A stretch of DNA of 64,000 nucleotides from Acholoe squamosa (lineage: Eukaryota; Annelida; Polychaeta; Phyllodocida; Polynoidae), in NCBI GenBank assembly GCA_949317995.1, contig OX439040.1, positions 22,067,830 through 22,131,829 of the forward strand, given 5' to 3'. Shown in pieces: positions 48,170-60,499 of this stretch. The position numbers were made by a program, and so were the translations under genes. Numbering within the stretch: the first letter of the stretch is position 1; every line of letters begins with the position of its first letter. The notes under the pieces were generated by a model. That model had not been told where the DNA came from. It ran no database searches and was given only the letters and a program-made list of their open reading frames with translations.

Positions 48170-49280
48170 TTGCTATAGTATGGCTACTTCTTATTTTTCA
48201 CTTCTTAGGGAACAGTATGAACACGTACTCCTTTGCCTGTATGGTCTAAAGTATGTGAATATCATTCCAATATAGATCAGGGATCTAAAGTATTCAGTTA
48301 GAAAACAGATGATTAGAGCACTGAGAACAGTATGGATTAACGAAAATGATATAAATCAAGATTAGAGATAGCTACCTGGTAGATCTTGACCATGTGAAAA
48401 TAAAATGGATAAGAGCATCTATGTTGTTGGTAAACTGCATTATCACATCAAACTGTCTGCATCTGACCGACATGAAATACATGTTGTAGGTACTGATAAT
48501 ATCAATAATAACAATATATGACTTCTTATTTCATTACCATCATAATTCAACAGTTACACACACTACCATGGCAAAATCAAAAGTGGTACAAACAAGTACA
48601 ATTTGTACTGAGATAGGCTTGGTTTATACATAAAGATCACCCTCCCAACATTGTCAAGGTATCACGCGTGCCATAGCAATCTCTGCCCTCGCCTGCTTGC
48701 ACCAGAAGAGTGGGACATTAGTCAGCCCTAGTGAATAGTTATATGCCATGCCAGTATGCACTGTGAGCATATAGAGCATTGACACAACTTGTCATGTATG
48801 AGACATAATGAAGGTCTGTGTGATATTACAGCATAGCATATTTTTTTTATTTATAAGTATTGGGTTTTATAACTGTGGTTTTAGTACCCGGAAAGTGGTA
48901 AAAGTAAGGGGTATAGCCTTTTCTGCTGTGACTGACCAAAAGGAGAGGATAAATGGGAATATGTGAAAGATAGAGCTAAGTCTGGTACCTGTCCATTTTT
49001 TCAAGCCTCCCCAAATAAACTTGTCACTTGAATTTCACTAAAATTGCCCCACTATCCATCACGCACCATCAGTGTAAGCTACATAATAAACTTCTGCACC
49101 CCAGTGTTCAGTAGATACTACCAAGGAGCACATAACTTTGGCTAGCATCACTAAGGAGCTAGAAGGCATGGGAAGCTGCTGAATTGGGAAGCTTGGAAGA
49201 ATTTAAATCACATTTACTTTGTCCATTCATACTTGAATGAACACAGCGTGGTGAAGGCCCTAGAAGTAGCACCCCATTGA
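48170..49280. other. No gene or repeat recognised
   Basis: AT-rich unique sequence. Confidence 0.5.
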
Positions 49281-49282
49281 CC

Positions 49283-49522
49283 CTAACGCTAGATCTTTGA
49301 GGGCTGAATGGTGCCTCTATGTTCATCTCAGGGGGGCAGTATATGATGCATTACATAGATCATCATGCCAACCCTTGGAGGGGTGGGGGGCATATCATTC
49401 CCATAGAGTCGATATAATACATGAATCTAGCACAGATTTGTATTCAGTCTTGCCAGGGTTTGTCCTCATGTATCATGATTACACTTGTATATGTTTAGAT
49501 TGTTGCCCTTAAAGGGCATTAG
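49283..49522. repeat. Foldback MITE
   Basis: GATCTTTGAGGGCTGAATGG at the left, GATCATCATGCCAACCC near the centre and GCCCTTAAAGGGCATTAG at the right. Confidence 0.6.
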
Positions 49523-49524
49523 AC

Positions 49525-50080
49525 CTCCTCCTGTTGCTGCAGCAGGAAGTGGCTCCCTCTGTTGGCAGCAAGCCGTGATAGAGGGCGCCAGAGGTCAGGG
49601 CTTACAATGCCCGGATGACAAGGAACGATGGGAGAACATACAAGAGCGCCCCCTATACCCCTCGATATAACACGGGCACAAAGTCCTTACTTTTCTTCTA
49701 ATGTAACAGTATCCTATAAGTGGCTCAAATAGGTTTACTTCAAATCTCGTGTGTCCAAACTGATTGTATGTCTATCAAAAGGGCAAAAATAGATTCATAT
49801 AATAGGAGGGGCCTTGAGGGAATAACTAAAGGCCTTATCATTACGTAATAGATAGGTATAATGCTTCAGGAGGTAATCTTATAGAAATAGTAAACTAAAA
49901 TAGATACTAGTTAAGTGATGTCTTAATACTTATGAGATCCTATCGATTACTTCCTCTTGCGGTAGTTTAACACGGGACTGAAGAGTTTAATCAAGAGAGT
50001 AAATAAATGTTTTGTTGAAGAAAGGGTACCGATATGCCTGGGAAAGTGTCGCTTTTATCCCCCCCCCCCCTTCCTTCTCT
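49525..50080. other. No gene recognised
   Basis: Unique sequence with a C-run near 50060-50070. Confidence 0.45.
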
Positions 50081-50084
50081 AGAG

Positions 50085-50251
50085 CAGTGGCGGATTTAGA
50101 GGGGGCGCAGGGCCTCCCTTTTCCCGAGTACTCAAGAGTTTAATTAGGTATTTTGGACCCCAAAATTTGCTCAGAAATAGTGATTTTCCCCCTCTTTTAG
50201 GGCCGCGCCCTCCCCCCCCCCCTTTTTTTCCAGATCCTGGATCCGACCCTG
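50085..50251. mobile_element. hAT-like MITE with 5-bp duplication
   Basis: CAGTGGCGGATTTAG at the left and CTGGATCCGACCCTG at the right (degenerate CAGGGGCGGATCCAG-type ends). TAGAG flanks both sides (50080-50084, 50252-50256). 167 bp with G/C runs. Confidence 0.75.
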
Positions 50252-50260
50252 TAGAGCTCT

Positions 50261-50599
50261 CTGCTCCCGGGTCTCTGTTCATTATAGCCCACATTTGAAC
50301 AGACTAAGTGGTCTACCAGCTGATCAAGATGGATCTTGGAGTCTAACAAGGCGGCTTGTTCTTGTCGACTTTCCCACAATCGGCCCAGTTCCCATGCTCC
50401 TGGCTGGTCTGAAGACTGGCTGCCGGCCCAGCTGTGCCGATTATACACTGGTTTATATGACAAATCCCTACCTTGTTTGTATGGAGTGCCGTTGAAGTTG
50501 ACATTTTTTGTTGTTGTTGTTTTTCAAATTCTTAAGGCAGTGGATGTAGGCAACTTAAAACTTTGCTACCGTTGCACAAGAATGAAAAGGTCACAGTAA
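50261..50599. CDS. Region with coding-like frames on both strands
   Basis: Two competing readings exist. On the minus strand, 50261-50463 gives a helical peptide containing GAWELGRLWESRQEQAAL and HLDQLVDHLVCSNVGYNE, with plausible codon choice. On the plus strand, a long T-rich tract ending in TTCTTAAG at about 50536 precedes a short open segment (VDVGNLKLCYRCTRMKRS) that ends before GTAAGT at about 50595. Both cannot be equally real. A hAT-like MITE at 50085-50251 abuts the region and may have truncated it. Confidence 0.25.
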
Positions 50600-50639
50600 G
50601 TCAATGTACTTACTATAAATTACGCCTCCACACTTTATG

Positions 50640-52195
50640 ATTTTAATGTTTTTATTGTAATGGGCGCCCTGTAATGGTACCAAGCGTAAGGGTTATAATC
50701 TGAGTGTGATGAAACTCTAGCTCAGTACACAATCTGGGGTGAATAGTTTTCTGGTATAAGTTACATGAACTATACATGTACCTTGTCCAACCATTTCTCA
50801 CCTGTCACATGAATGTATACATGCACTTGTCATTATCTATTCATTACCTTTCATGTTGTGGTTCCTTACTATGAATCTATAGTGTAAATTGTGGGTTACT
50901 GACAGAATCTCTGAGAGAGGAGTTATATGTACTTACTATCACTCAAACTACAAAATATTGTGACAGTACAGCCAAGAGGATAAATATTATAGACACCGCA
51001 TTGCTGCAGTCCCTCATAATATATCATTATACCAAAACATATAATTGCTACGATTATGGATTAAAGTGTGTGGATTAACATGTGTTCTAATAAAGCTAAT
51101 GCCTTGATTCAAACTTCATTTCCTGGTAAGCTGATTTATTTGGGATAACCTGATAAAATTTTAATTGGTAACAGAAGTATGTACACACCATTCCGTTGAT
51201 GGCAACGTCGAGGGCGATGGAAAAGATAAAACTACCAATCCCTGTTGCTAATCACCTCATATGACTTTGATGTAATATTACCTTATCTATCTTTATTCTT
51301 ATTGCTTTCCACTCATAATTACTAACCCCTGTCTATTTGACGGTGCCATCAATCCAATAGTAACTATTGCATACTGTGCTCATAATATAGATGTAGAGGG
51401 TTTGGCCCCTAGACTGGCCTAGAGCCAAATCAAGGGGTTGGGTTAGTACCAAGAGGATTACCATTGGCTTATTGAAGGGATTATTGGCAATGAGGGGACC
51501 ACTGATAAGACTGTGATGTCAATGACTAGACATGTATAGTTACACTGTGATTAGATAACATTAATGACTTGACGTGGCTGAAAATGGACTGTCCATATAC
51601 TAGGGTATGGACTGTTCATATAGACCAATACAGAACAAAGACTTGGTATCTCATCGGAGACATGTACAAACACCTTCTCTGATCAGATGGCTGGGCTATT
51701 ATGGGATTTTATGCAGAATTAGACTTAATACATTCAGATCTTGACTCTTATTCCCTATCCCCACCCCCTTTGTTGTCTCTCTCATCTGCCAATATTTCAG
51801 ACTGAGACACTTTGAGAGCTACCACGACCGTACGCAAGATTTAAGTTTCCTGTTTGGATCTTTGGGGCGAAGCACAAGCAATGGGCAAACTAGAGAGGCA
51901 GTTGCAACTGTAACCTGGAAATAACTGCCGAGACATGGTTGATTTAATATTGCATGCAGCAGGAATCGTATGGTGTTTCTTAATAAAGGCATCAGAAAGA
52001 ATTCGACTCTCATTATATCTTCACAGATCACTTCTAGTATGAATATGAAGTACAGATTTCCATCAAATTTGTTCTTCCACCCTCCTTGGGTACTGGTACC
52101 CATATGGCTAATGACTCAGCTGACCCTGACATGACCTGAGTGATGGGTCTTTGATGGTGGCCCCTTGTGGACGTACATGATAAGGGAGGATTGAA
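50640..52195. other. No gene or repeat recognised
   Basis: AT-rich unique sequence; the minus-strand frame at 51819-52103 is not convincing. Confidence 0.45.
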
Positions 52196-52198
52196 ACC

Positions 52199-52420
52199 TT
52201 AAACCCTTATCCAGAACAGCACGATACCTCAAGGCATCATCTTCATGTGTTGTCACGATGCACTAGTGAATGATTTTTTATGATGCTGCATCATGACAAC
52301 CCGATGGAACTGCATCACACTCATAGTGTCTACATGATGTGTGGATGCAGCAATGGCGAGCTAATCCCCAGGGCTGCATTCATGCATCATGAAGACACTA
52401 GGACACTTAAAGGGCTAACT
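52199..52420. repeat. Foldback MITE
   Basis: TTAAACCCTTATCC at the left; GTGGATGCAGCAATGGCGAG and CCCAGGGCTGCATTCATGCA arms; CACTTAAAGGGCTAAC at the right. Confidence 0.75.
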
Positions 52421-52582
52421 ACCCCTGGTACTTACTTATTGACTAGAGATGACAGATTAGATAGCCAGCCATTAGTGGGAAATGGCCAAACCACCTGTAG
52501 GCTGTCCACAGACGGACCATGTGAGGTGGGTACATGCTCATCTGTATGGCTCATGTACAGACTGCTGCCTACTTCCACCTGG

Positions 52583-52810
52583 TTAACCCTTTAGGGATGG
52601 CATGGGGTGCCTCAAGCCTTCATGTATACTTCCAAGATGCAGTTGCATACTCCTGATGAGTTGACACTGTCTAAATGCCTCATGCCGACCATTTTCTGAG
52701 GCAGTAATCCAACTATGTGATATCGGCATGATGCGGCACTGGTTTCTTGATCCTCTGGATTGCTTTTATGCATCGTGGTGGTGTTAAGCACTATTCCCTC
52801 CTGTAAAGAG
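52583..52810. repeat. Foldback MITE, right end decayed
   Basis: TTAACCCTTTAGGGATGGCA at the left; ATGCCTCATGCCGACC and TCGGCATGATGCGGCACTGG in the middle. Confidence 0.65.
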
Positions 52811-52814
52811 GAAG

Positions 52815-53820
52815 AATAGACCAAAAAGGGATTCGCATGTTAGTGCATAACACATAGGATTCTGAAAAGAATCCCAAAGAATCATTATCCCGAAAAGCGA
52901 TTGTCTACTCTTTTCTTGATACATGTACCTGCTGGAGAATTCCCACTGATATCTAATGCAACATTAAAATCTTAAACTTTCTACTGCTGGGGTTGATGAC
53001 CACTAGGGTACACCTGCCCAGTACCATCATTACCTTACAGTACAGGTGGTTCTTATCATCATTATCAGTACCCATACCCATATGGCTGACCACCCTCATA
53101 CACCATCAGTACAACTAATAAGCCTCTATGGTACGACACACCATAGAGAGCTGTCAAAATACCAAGGTACTTTTTACTTTCAAAGTCACTCTCCCTGAAC
53201 TTATGAGACAGGCATTTGTGATCAGGCAAATAGACAGGGGAGTCCCTGTGATATTTTTTTGATGGCATGATTGGTCGTGAGTGTCAATAAGTTTCCCAAG
53301 TTGTCACAATAGAGGATGCAAGTCATTTTCTTTATTCAACCAGTTTATGATAGATTAATACGGTAAAGGTCCATCTCCAGGACATGAACTTGACTAAACC
53401 TGAGTACTACCACCATCCAATAGTCTCCGCCTACAGAAAGGTGAAAAGGACACACCTGCCCACATGCTACATGTATCTGGGTCTCATGTCTTTATGAGTG
53501 AATAGGGGTAAACGACCGGGGATGGGTTCTCTTTTAATACATACGTTGTAAGCATCATTTCCTCAATAAGCATAAACTTTATAAACATTATGATATTGAA
53601 TATAGGGATTTTATATAAAAAGAAAAATCAGTGATCCTTAAACAACACTAACCAAACTTATGATTGACCTCATCACATTTCAAGGACCAAACCCAATATC
53701 TAAGCCTTTATGGTGGTCATTCCTCTGGCAGTAGCTGAGTCCATCCATCAGCAACGTTAATTGCACCATGTCAAGATCCACCTAGAATCTGTGAACAGAA
53801 ATGACAGCCTAGAAGTCATA
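52815..53820. other. No gene or repeat recognised
   Basis: AT-rich unique sequence. Confidence 0.5.
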
Positions 53821-53826
53821 ACTTCT

Positions 53827-54384
53827 AGCCCTTTCAGTGCCGCTAATGCATTAATGCATCATGCCCATTGGTCGCCAAGATGCATGAATGTATCGTAATG
53901 GCCTGTTAAAGTGCCGGGGTCTAAAATGAGCGCCGGTCTCGAATAAGCGCTGGGGTAGTAGGGTATTGAAATTGACCTTAAGCACTAGAAACAGTTTTCA
54001 AATAAGCGCCTGTCTCATATGAGGGCCGGGGGTGCACTGGGTATGAGATTTATGAGCACCCGTGTGCTTATATGGGCCGCTGCGGTAGCCTTGGTGAGGG
54101 CTACATCCATGCATCATATTGACCCTACAGGGTTGATACACTCCCGGATCATCGGTAATGCCGCATGATGCTCCAACGAAGTGTTGCTGCAATGGATCAT
54201 GATGACCAATGGGGATGCACTCCTGCATGATGCACTCCTGCGTGATGCACTCCTGCGTGATGCACTCCTGCGTGATGCACTCCTGCGTGATGCACTCCTG
54301 CGTGATGCACTCCTGCGTGATGCACTCCTGTGTGATGCACTCCTGCATGATGCACTCCTGCATTAGCGGCCTTTAAAGGGCTGG
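53827..54384. repeat. Foldback MITE expanded by an insertion and a tandem array
   Basis: Left CCCTTTCAGTGCCGCTAATG and right GCGGCCTTTAAAGGGCTGG. About 190 bp of unrelated sequence with GAATAAGCGC/AAATAAGCGCC words sits at about 53908-54090. The right arm carries the 15-bp array. Confidence 0.65.
54214..54363. repeat. 15-bp tandem array, 10 units
   Basis: GATGCACTCCTGCGT or GATGCACTCCTGCAT repeats exactly ten times; the end units have CAT and the central ones CGT, with one TGT. Length divisible by three keeps frames open on both strands, but they are not genes. Confidence 0.97.
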
Positions 54385-54389
54385 AAGTC

Positions 54390-55780
54390 ATAACTCCTCG
54401 ACCCTCATCAACAAATGTCCCCAACTGGTATTCCCTGGTGAGCAGCCTTTGTTTGAGTCACGCTTGTCTTGTGGTTCTCAATAGAAGGGTATGGATTGCT
54501 TTTACCATAATCCATCACTGTCACATGTCAGCACTAGATGAAGACAAGGCAGAAGACAAGAAGAATATCAAAGCTGCAAAATGGGTCTCAGCCAAGGCTA
54601 CTGTTAACGTACTGAACGCAGCCACAGTCTTTTAGTGTAGTATCATCATTTGTTATTGAGGATGGGGGCAGAATGAACCCGACACAAGTGAATCTATCTG
54701 GCCAATTTATTTCAGTAACATCATTACACAGTTGGGCATCATCTGACATGTGAGTGTATTAGCTCGTAGCATTAGGCAGTCTTTAAAGGGTTAACAAATA
54801 TCCGAATTATACCCCCAGATTAATTGTGTCCAACGGTTTTGAAAAAGAATATGGTAGATTCTGGTCAATCTTTGTGTAACATTGAGCCGTTACTAAAGAG
54901 AGATGACTATAATTACCACTGCATAGTCCCTTACCTGGAGAGGTTTATTGCGGGGTTTATTGATGGTGACGATTATTGATTATATACTCTAGTACATGTA
55001 TTTTCATAACTCCAGCTGTTCCATCGCATTCTATAGTACTCACCCGTGACGTTGCTATTCATCCTCTTTCTATCTGGTCAAATGGTTGACTGATATCTTT
55101 GTTCTCTATACAAATTGTTGACTGTTATCATTGCTACATTCATGGAGAAATAGTGAACTGTTATCATTGCATATCTTGAGAAATGGGGATTACATTTCCC
55201 TCACCCAAGTGCTAAGGTGCGATCAAATTCACCATTATGTGTTAATTATTCCTATCACATAACTTTTGTATTATTTTAACATCTCACCGTATCATGTATT
55301 TTCTCCTTGCCTTTTAATCAAAGTCCTATATTCATTAGCAAGAGGGAGATTTCCCAGTAGCTTTAGTATTCAAAGCGTTCAAACTGTCCCCAAAATGAAA
55401 CCTTACATGCACTAACATTATTATAATAACATTGGTCACTACAAATGTCAAAATCTTGAGGAGAAACCTTTAAAACTGAACGTTTGTCACATGAACCTTG
55501 GTGGTCGATTGCTCAATGATATTCTATATACGGGCATGTCGGGAGTAGTCCTTAAAGTCGAGTCTCTTTTTAACACAATATATAGGTCTCTTGGGTAGCC
55601 CCAACAACATACCACCATGTGGTAAAAAAAGAAATGAGTTCAACAATTCTAGGAATTTGTGGTAACCACTTCCACACTCAGTTTCCCGCACTCTTGAAAG
55701 TATGGTTATGGCAATTGAATTATACCCTAAAATTTAAAAAAAAAGAAAAAAAAGAAAGAAGAGAAGTTCATGTTCATCTT
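54390..55780. other. No gene; one MITE terminus
   Basis: CTTTAAAGGGTTAAC at 54781-54795 is a foldback right end with decayed interior at about 54720; otherwise unique AT-rich DNA. Confidence 0.5.
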
Positions 55781-55784
55781 TCAT

Positions 55785-55995
55785 CATGATACAGCGATGT
55801 AGTGTCACTGAGTTATGAGTTATGCCGAAACAGCATTGGTGCATGTTTGTCCCTCTGGACTAGTCTGGAGTGAGTCTATTGAACCGATTAGATTGTTGGC
55901 ATAATGCAGGAATGCAGCAAAGGTAAGTTCCTGTGCAGATATGATGCCGACAAATGCATGGTAATCAAAGTATTATTCAGTCCTAAAAGGGTTAG
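55785..55995. repeat. Foldback MITE, left end decayed
   Basis: TTGGCATAATGCAGGAATGC, GATATGATGCCGACAAATG and a CCTAAAAGGGTTAG terminus. Confidence 0.6.
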
Positions 55996-55999
55996 TTTC

Positions 56000-58290
56000 A
56001 CGTCCAGACCATGCAACCTGAAAGTATCCAAGCTGTCGTACCACTTTGCCCGACAATAATGCGAGGAGAAAAAAAAAGATAAGTAATTTAACATGTGGAA
56101 AATGAAATATGACAAAGTACATATAAGACATGAAGTATGCTGGTGTGGTAGGCTATGCCAGGCATGCTGGGGAGAACACGAGAAGTCTGTGCTGCCTCGT
56201 TACAGGTACAGGTAGAGTGCCTGCATGAGGGTTTTAACCCTTCAAGGGCAACATTATACCTTTATGTCAAATTATTTTTGAGAATTGCACTCAAAGTGAA
56301 TTCTTGGTGCTCTCTTAATTGGTATTTCACCTTTGCATAAACCGTAGTATGGACCGCCAGTGGTCGGTCTGGATCTGACGAGTTAATTGATTGATACCTA
56401 ACAGTTATCGAGATGGGCATTTACAGGGAGATTTTTTTATTGGTCTAAAACCTATCCCACTTGGACCTTATATGAACAATACATTGTACTACCTATTAGT
56501 CGTGCAGGGTTGTGTGGCACAGATATGAAGCCAGTTCTTCGACCCAAATCTCAGTCACTTGGACAAATATATCCATGTTTATAGGTAGAGACTAGCCCTA
56601 TCCACCCGCCCCTGTCAGACAAAGTATGACACATGACTGTTTTAGGTCCATCTAGCACTTCTGTGTACATCTGCTGGAGTCAAGATTGATGATACAACTG
56701 ATAGCAGTAATAGCCTGACATGGTGTAGACTCATGTTTGCAGGTAAAAAGGTCTTTGATGGATTTGTATCAGCATGCAACTCCACAAAGCTGATTCAATT
56801 GAATTATGGTTATGGCAAGATATTAAATGTGGTATTCTAAGAATCTGAAAAGGGATGCTACCAGAAAGCCTACCTTTTACACGATATGGGAACACTGGAC
56901 GTTGTAAGATTTATTCTATTAAGATATTCCCTTTCTATCAGAATCAAAGCTTCACAAAGATAATGGTCAATCAGTATGGTGTGTGGATGCTGCATTGATA
57001 AGGTTATCACATGGGCTATATTCATGCATCTCGACAAAAAAAAAAGGTGCACCAAAAAGGCGAAAAAAGATATCGGAGCATAGGGCAGCCATTTAGGGTT
57101 TAAAGGGGAAGAGGATTGGACTGGGGGAGTGAGGGGGAGGGGGTAGTGTTACCTGTCTACTCACTGTTACCTTTCCACTACCGTTTTACCCTGTACAGTT
57201 ATAGCTGTATGTAGACCGGACAGGCCTTTAAACTCTGACACACCTCATGCACCCCTTCCCCCCCCCCCACTCAAACACACATTCACTTCCACATCCTTCC
57301 CTAGTGTGGTTTAGATCAACAAATCCCCTTCCCAGATCAAAGTGGATTTATCAATGTATGACAAAGCTTAAGGGGTGGGTAAGCTACCATGACAAACCAC
57401 TCAACATCACTCATGTAGCATTGTCAAGTTTACTGAATGGGATGTGTATGTTCCCATTGAGACTCTAGAATATGGTCTATAAAGCAATATACATGTATAA
57501 CATAGGGCTAAAAATGACGTGGTTTATGGAGTTTAGCACCGATTTCCAACCCAACCCGACTTTTTATTTTCACTGAGAGGGGTGATTCCCCAGACATCAC
57601 AATCACGTTGTTTAGAAGAAATGACAAGTGGAAAAATAATTTGAATAAAGAAAATTAAATGATAACAACCCATACTTTAATACAGTGTGGGATGTCAGTG
57701 AGGTTATCACAGTACCTAAAACCCTGCATATACTTAGTATTAAAGCTGTGGCTGAAGATCAGCATTAACCTAACTCCAATACATACATAGACAGGGTGCA
57801 CTTTCCATATATAGTACAGTATACCAAACAGGGATTTTTCAGTGCTGCTGTGTGTGGCTTATAGTTTCCTCCCAAATTATAGATGCGGCTTATATACAGG
57901 TGCATATTATACGCGAGGTTTTATATCAATACGAGTTCTTGTACATGGATCCCTAGCATATCTGACTACATGGAAAAATGCCATATTGTGTACTTTTTTT
58001 GTAGGATAAATACCACAATTAAGCGACTTAAGTTCTTCCCAGGCATCTACTCTTGGGGGTACCAGCAATATACTTATACATCATGTGAAGAGAAAGGTAT
58101 AACAATGGAGAGAAGGGCCCGGGTGAAATATTCATAGTCCGGGTCAATAAAACATGATACTCACAAAACCTATCCCTAACAAAAGCAAGCAGAAACATAT
58201 GCTGGCTTTCACATAACAAACAGCCGATTGATAAATTAACGAGACCAACCACAGTCAATACCTTATAGTCTCATCGTCAACACTTGAGTC
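56000..58290. other. No gene; MITE fragments
   Basis: A foldback left terminus (TTTTAACCCTTCAAGGGCAA) lies at 56231. GGCTTATATACAGGTGCATA words near 57888 are decayed relatives of the CCGTAA-ended MITEs. Otherwise unique. Confidence 0.45.
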
Positions 58291-58299
58291 GCATGCCAT

Positions 58300-58556
58300 C
58301 CACAAACCCCTTGAAAGGTTACATGATTCCAGGTCTAAGTCCCTTGGTTGTTAAGGCTCTTTGATGCAGTGCTGGTGAGTCTACTTGCAAGCACGGCATT
58401 GGTGCATCATGTCGATCCTTCAGGTGAGTATCGCCTCATTAGCATTGTCATAATATTTAAATGCAGTGCTAGCACCCGGGCTGCATTCACTCATTGTGAC
58501 GACTGTTGGGCCCACTTTGTTAACACACATTTATCATGTGGCCTTACAAGGGTTAA
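58300..58556. repeat. Foldback MITE
   Basis: CCCTTGAAAGGTTACATGAT left, GATGCAGTGCTGGTGAGTCT and GCATTGGTGCATCATGTCGA arms, CTTACAAGGGTTAA right. Confidence 0.65.
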
Positions 58557-58559
58557 CCC

Positions 58560-59650
58560 TATACACAGGATGAGGCCTGCAGCCACCCCTATCCCCAGCC
58601 TCTTGTCAGGCCCCCACGCCCCCATTGTTACTCCTCCAGTTACCTGAAGCCCCAACCACCTCCTCAGCTATTGTCTGAGGGCTGGGGTCACCACCCCAAT
58701 ACCTGGGGCCAGGTGAAAGTCATCCCCTTAAAGCACACCTTTCCCCTGGTGATAAATGGGTTTGAAGAGGGGTGTTTTATAGCACGTTCATGTTTAAGGT
58801 TAGAGAACTTTTTTTTAATTGATTCAACAGGTTCTTCTTGCCACTCGTGGTTTCTGAGTGAATCCTTTCTTTCAGCACTACCAGAAAAAAATAGTGAAGC
58901 ACCAATATCTAGGGCTTAAAACCCCCAGCAAAAATTACACTGGTTAATTTTCTCACAAACTAGTGACTGAACGGAGTTTATTTGAGACTCTTTGGACAGC
59001 TCATATTGTGGTACAACATTGGCTAGAGCTGTCGACAAACAATTTCAGTATTTATGTCCCCTTGGCCTGCCATAGAGCCAAAACACAGTGTGAATATGGC
59101 CACAAGCTGTGTTGTATAGCCTGGGGCAGGACCAAATAGGCTCACAGCTTACACTATTACTTCTGCTTCCCTTTAATATACAGTTCTAATATCTAGTGTT
59201 TTGCAGCCAGAATTAATTCCAGTCTTTTTTAGTTTTCAGGGGCATTGGCAGTGCTTTTTGTGGTTTTCTTTATCTAACAATTTTTTTTAAAGATAGAATA
59301 CTCTGTAAACTGCAATAAAATGCTCGGAGAATTTGTATCATCAATTGAAGGTTATATTTCAAGCAAGTTACACTAGCCAACTTTAAAGTGGGAGTTGGTT
59401 ACCAGGGACTACACAGGCATAGGCATGTAACATTGCCTGAGGGATGAGTTTTCCACTTATTGCCCAGGGAATCCTTTAAAACAAAGGTTAAAAGCATAGA
59501 GATAGTTATCTCCGAAGTTGGAAAAGTGCTGAGGTAATTTCAGTGGCTAACTCCCCCACTCTAACCCCCCCCCCCCCCACCCACCTACCTCACCCCATGA
59601 GTAGTGTACATTCACTACAAACTGTCCATGGGAGATTAGATACGCCAGCT
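58560..59650. other. No gene or repeat recognised
   Basis: Unique sequence; C-run at 59565-59578. Confidence 0.5.
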
Positions 59651-59656
59651 TTGACT

Positions 59657-59914
59657 TTAACCCTTAAAGAGCAATATGATGCATCATGTTCCTTTGTCGT
59701 CAGAATGCAACCATGCAGCGATGGCGAGCGACTTAGCGAAACTCCATTGGTGTACCGTGCCAACCTTACAGGAGTGTATCGACCCCGTAGGGTCGGTATG
59801 AGCCAGAAATGCAGCAATGGCAAGTTGACTCACCAGGGTTATATTCATGAATCATGGCAACCAAAGGACACAATGCATTTATATAGCATTTTTATGCAGC
59901 CCTTAAAAGGTTAA
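59657..59914. repeat. Foldback MITE, best-preserved copy, TTAA both sides
   Basis: TTAA at 59657-59660 and 59911-59914 bracket 250 bp that start CCCTTAAAGAGC and end GCCCTTAAAAGG. In order: CATGTTCCTTTGTCGTCAGA, ATGCAGCGATGGCGAGCGAC, a partner arm, the near-palindrome CGACCCCGTAGGGTCGG, then GAAATGCAGCAATGGCAAGT with its partner, and CATGGCAACCAAAGGACAC. TTAA targets with CCC-starting ends fit piggyBac-like non-autonomous elements; that assignment is inference. Confidence 0.85.
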
Positions 59915-60088
59915 AGTAACAGGGCATTATTCTGGAATACCGTGACATGATGACTCCTGTGAGTCACTGTGAATAGGTCCAATACTGTCAGACTTAACTG
60001 TAACTACCAGTGTCAGAGATGGTGGGTGAGGAGTGGGGAGGGGCAGGTCCTTGGCTATAATGGTTAACATGGAAAGTGGTGAGCCAAG

Positions 60089-60494
60089 TTAACCCTTTAA
60101 TGGCTGCATAGTGCAGGGGCGTGGGAAGCAGTTTCAGAGTGGGTGAGACCAGGGGGCAATTTTTTACCTCGCTTTGCTTGACCTTTTAGTTTTGACCTTT
60201 TGAGGAGTTGGCCAAAAGTGGGGGGGGGGGGGGCATGTCCCCCTGCTTTCCACGCCCATGTAGTGAATTAATGCTCTTTTGCCGGCGTTGTCTATGAATG
60301 CGGGCTTGGTGAATAACTCACCAGTGCTGCATTCGCAAATCGCACTGACCCTACAGGGTTGATACATTCCCAAAAGGTCAGTATGTTGCACCGATGCAGT
60401 GCTGGAGAGTAGCTTGCATCCAGAGGCTGCCCAGCATTGCATTGTTGCATCATACAATAAATCTATAGGCATCATACGCCCCTTAATAGGCTTA
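60089..60494. repeat. Foldback MITE split by a hAT-like insertion
   Basis: TTAACCCTTTAATGGCTGCA at the left, then the 60114-60260 insertion, then AATTAATGCTCTTTTGCCGG, ACTGACCCTACAGGGTTGAT centre, and CCCCTTAATAGGCTTA at the right. Confidence 0.75.
60114..60260. mobile_element. hAT-like MITE nested in a foldback MITE, 5-bp duplication
   Basis: CAGGGGCGTGGGAAGCAG at the left; right end reverse complement CATGGGCGTGGAAAGCAG. TAGTG flanks both sides (60109-60113, 60261-60265). Removing the element restores a normal foldback left arm. Confidence 0.85.
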
Positions 60495-60499
60495 GAGAG

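Noticed and set aside
53998..54424. Overlapping repetitive frames on both strands
   Set aside because: Generated by the 15-bp array; all have the same 5-residue period and no independent coding signal.
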